Origin: Natronoflexus pectinivorans
Lineage (GTDB): Bacteria; Bacteroidota; Bacteroidia; Bacteroidales; Marinilabiliaceae
Direction of reading: 5' to 3'
Assembly: GCF_004345615.1 (NCBI RefSeq)
Contig: NZ_SLWK01000012.1
Span: forward strand, 1 to 64,000
DNA: 64,000 nt
The position numbers and the translations under genes are program-made. The notes under the pieces were generated by a model. That model did no database searches. It was not told the origin of the DNA and was given only the letters and a program-made list of their open reading frames with translations. Positions 63,443 to 64,000 of this stretch are shown piece after piece; position 1 is the first letter of the stretch; every line of letters begins with the position of its first letter.

Positions 63443-64000
63443 TTGAAACAAGGCAAAAAAATACGGGTGCTGATAGTGGACGATTCAGCGGTTGTGAGGC
63501 AAACGCTCGCTTCCATAATTGATTCCAACTCTTCAATGGAAGTAATGGCAACGGCCTCTGATCCGTTTGTGGCTGCGCGCAAAATGCTGGATGAGGTTCC
63601 CGATGTCATAACACTTGATGTTGAAATGCCCAGAATGGACGGGCTTACATTTCTTCGTCGGATCATGAGTCAACATCCCATACCGGTTGTCATCATTTCT
63701 AGTTTAACTGCCGAAGGCACCGAAACCGGGTTAAAAGCACTGGAATATGGTGCCATTGAGATTATTACGAAACCTAAAATGAACACCAAAGAGTTCATAG
63801 AGGAGTCTAAAATAAGAATTTGTGATGCCATTAAGGCTGCTTCGCGCGCAAAGCTTAAACGAAAAACCGGTTTTGCTGTTCCCTCCATTAAGGTTGAACC
63901 AAAATTTTCAGCCGATGCTGTTATCCCTTCCCTAAAAGGAAGCAGCATGATACAAACCACCGAGAAAATAATTGCAATGGGTGCTTCTACTGGTGGTACA
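63443..64000 (+). CDS. cheB: Chemoreceptor methylesterase/response regulator CheB, 3' end outside window
   Basis: The first 186 codons are in the window. The receiver domain has IVDDSAVV and phosphoacceptor Asp in [10 protein letters not shown] (about residue 57). A linker of about 60 residues leads to the methylesterase domain, which starts [11 protein letters not shown] with the active-site serine, right at the window end. The start is TTG 63,443, as no ATG lies in frame before the receiver; the cheR stop is 31 bp upstream. CheB removes methyl or amide groups from the receptor, opposing CheR. Confidence 0.92.
   Translation, partial: MKQGKKIRVLIVDDSAVVRQTLASIIDSNSSMEVMATASDPFVAARKMLDEVPDVITLDVEMPRMDGLTFLRRIMSQHPIPVVIISSLTAEGTETGLKALEYGAIEIITKPKMNTKEFIEESKIRICDAIKAASRAKLKRKTGFAVPSIKVEPKFSADAVIPSLKGSSMIQTTEKIIAMGASTGGT

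Overview
The window looks like a chromosomal segment of a Bacteroidota bacterium, most likely a Marinilabiliales/Bacteroidales-type anaerobe or facultative anaerobe from a saccharolytic niche. The signs are: about 40% GC by eye, promoters of the Bacteroidota type (TTTG/TTG - about 20 bp - TAnnTTTG), a C-terminal type IX secretion (T9SS) sorting domain on a very large M6 protease, a SusC-like TonB receptor with a carboxypeptidase-regulatory N-terminus, DUF5686 and DUF5020 families, and two pectin-degradation enzymes. The exact genus cannot be read from the sequence.

Layout. 1-12.8 kb: a Tsx-like outer-membrane protein whose signal peptide is missing beside what looks like an insertion-sequence end, a purine permease, a membrane-bound MutS homologue, a pectinesterase, an AlkC-like repair protein, an ABC-2 exporter, a YdeI-like protein, a pirin, a DUF5686 outer-membrane protein and an RsuA-type pseudouridine synthase. 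13.2-22.2 kb: GlmM, a four-gene tripartite efflux operon (adaptor, MacB-like permease without ATPase, TolC-like protein, second adaptor) and malate dehydrogenase. 22.3-34.9 kb: two lipoproteins (one with EDWM repeats), a beta-helix lipoprotein with an EEP nuclease, TrmH-type methyltransferase, CCA-adding enzyme, tandem thioredoxins (one cytoplasmic, one exported), a TPP-riboswitch-controlled TonB receptor, a PL22-like lyase and an RluA-type synthase. 35-46 kb: PanB, a small cupin, an unrecognised 602-residue protein with clustered cysteines, MutS2, a 1455-residue secreted M6 protease and a tRNA-Thr whose 3' end overlaps the protease stop codon.

46-64 kb is a signalling region. A membrane LytTR regulator has three phased direct repeats in its own promoter. 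It is followed by a YfiR-like protein, then a three-gene unit in which a bacterial GRAS-domain protein sits between two paralogous SpoIIAA/STAS-like proteins. Next come a convergent Crp/Fnr regulator, two tandem hybrid histidine kinases, a CheY-like receiver, CheA, CheW, a chemoreceptor with an extracytoplasmic zinc-binding (CZB-like) domain and a C-terminal tether pentapeptide, CheR, and the start of CheB. No flagellar or gliding gene is visible, so the output of this chemosensory array is unknown. A perfect CRP/FNR-type palindrome lies in front of the CheY-like gene.

Non-coding structure: two near-identical copies of a 141-142 bp MITE-like element with terminal inverted repeats and 10-11 bp target duplications (35,975-36,116 and 62,387-62,527), a second repeat pair of 41 bp (29.8 and 56.6 kb), a 25-bp perfect hairpin with a GNRA-type loop behind the second thioredoxin gene, and a 97-bp imperfect inverted repeat near the tRNA.

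Strongest candidates for something undescribed: the STAS-GRAS-STAS unit beside the chemosensory cluster, and the LytTR gene with its triple operator.
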